From positions 1 to 5,805 of the forward strand of contig JALXFQ010000215.1 of assembly GCA_027067235.1 (NCBI GenBank): a stretch of DNA of 5,805 nucleotides. Reading direction: 5' to 3'. Shown here one piece after another: positions 5,618 through 5,805 of this stretch. This DNA comes from Gammaproteobacteria bacterium. GTDB taxonomy: Bacteria > Pseudomonadota > Gammaproteobacteria > QOAV01. Under the pieces are notes generated by a model. It worked only from the letters and a program-made list of their open reading frames with translations. It did no database searches and was not told the DNA's origin. Numbering within the stretch: the stretch's first letter is position 1; every line of letters begins with the position of its first letter. A program made the position numbers and the translations under genes.

Positions 5618-5680
5618 TTGCGGTGACGCGCTCGCCGTCATCGCTGCACACCCCGCGATGACCAACAGACGTCACCGCGA
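5618..5680 (+). repeat. Nested imperfect palindrome between lptM and lysA
   Basis: The outer arms GCGGTGACG (5620-5628) and CGTCACCGC (5670-5678) pair perfectly over 9 bp, and over 11 bp from 5618 to 5680 with one G-T. Inside, GTCATCGC (5637-5644) pairs with GCGATGAC (5655-5662) around a 10-nt loop. Internal loops of 8 and 7 nt separate the stems. A competing pairing, CGCCGTCA (5633-5640) with TGACGGCG (5685-5692), uses the same bases as the inner 5' arm, and CTGACG/CGTCAG (5684-5689, 5710-5715) is also possible. It starts six bases after the lptM stop. No T-run follows, so it is not a standard terminator. It could be an RNA control element, a transcript-stabilising hairpin or a REP-like dispersed repeat; the window cannot decide. 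Confidence 0.6.
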
Positions 5681-5763
5681 GTACTGACGGCGCAATTCGG
5701 CGACCGCAGCGTCAGAACCCGGATCTGTTCCCTCGCTATCGACGACCCCGACCACCTGCTCCC

Positions 5764-5805
5764 ATGGATCATTTCGAATACAAAAACGGTGAGCTGCACG
5801 CCGAG
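5764..5805 (+). CDS. lysA: Diaminopimelate decarboxylase LysA (first 14 codons; truncated by window edge)
   Basis: The final 42 bases encode MDHFEYKNGELHAE, which fits the N-terminus of Pseudomonas-type LysA (M-x-x-F-x-Y-x-x-G-x-L-x-A-E). LysA is the PLP-dependent enzyme that converts meso-diaminopimelate to lysine, the last step of the pathway. Placement just downstream of lptM is the common lptM-lysA order. The frame stays open upstream to 5662 but has no ATG, GTG or TTG there, so this ATG is the likely start. No Shine-Dalgarno is visible in the preceding CACCTGCTCCC. The PLP lysine and the rest of the protein lie outside the window, so the call rests on a short match plus context. Confidence 0.8.
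   Translation, partial: MDHFEYKNGELHAE

Noticed and set aside
5618..5763. Lysine riboswitch upstream of lysA
   Set aside because: The spacer is about 150 bases with simple nested palindromes and does not show the multi-helix core or conserved motifs of the lysine riboswitch as I know them.
1..5805. Mobile element, CRISPR array, phage defence or toxin-antitoxin system
   Set aside because: No transposase, integrase, direct-repeat array or recognisable toxin/antitoxin pair was found; the genes are housekeeping or small orphan genes.

Overview
The window reads as ordinary chromosomal housekeeping DNA from a GC-rich proteobacterium, most likely a gammaproteobacterium. The MiaB N-terminus (QTHGCQMNEYDS), the elongator tRNA-Met lying upstream of miaB, a YjjV-type TatD protein, an LptM (YifL-type) lipoprotein and the lptM-lysA order all point that way. 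Species cannot be named from the sequence. There is no insertion sequence, integrase, phage gene, CRISPR array or toxin-antitoxin pair.

Layout from left to right. (1) Minus strand: a tRNA-Met gene (929-1005) with its own promoter, then miaB (1-842, running off the left edge) with a good sigma70-type promoter. (2) A gene-poor stretch of about 200 bases with one GC-rich hairpin. (3) A prohibitin/SPFH membrane protein on the minus strand (1280-2218), divergent from a YjjV-like TatD-family metal hydrolase on the plus strand (2294-3064). (4) A small proline-rich outer-membrane lipoprotein of unknown function on the minus strand (3163-3459), divergent across about 39 bp from a stand-alone DUF123 (GIY-YIG-like) protein (3499-3939). 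(5) argH, complete (4000-5406), then lptM (5445-5612), a strongly palindromic intergenic segment, and the first 14 codons of lysA (5764 to the right edge).

Functionally, miaB and the tRNA gene belong to tRNA supply and modification. argH and lysA are the final steps of arginine and lysine synthesis. LptM assists assembly of the LPS export machine, so lptM-lysA pairs an envelope gene with a gene that consumes the peptidoglycan precursor diaminopimelate. The other genes are small single-gene units arranged divergently or convergently.

The points most worth a second look are regulatory. The argH start codon sits about 8 nt after a perfect TATAAT with no Shine-Dalgarno sequence, suggesting a leaderless mRNA. 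A nested inverted repeat with mutually exclusive pairings lies between lptM and lysA. The uncharacterised lipoprotein/DUF123 pair is the best candidate for new protein biology. I found no convincing evidence of a new multi-gene system.
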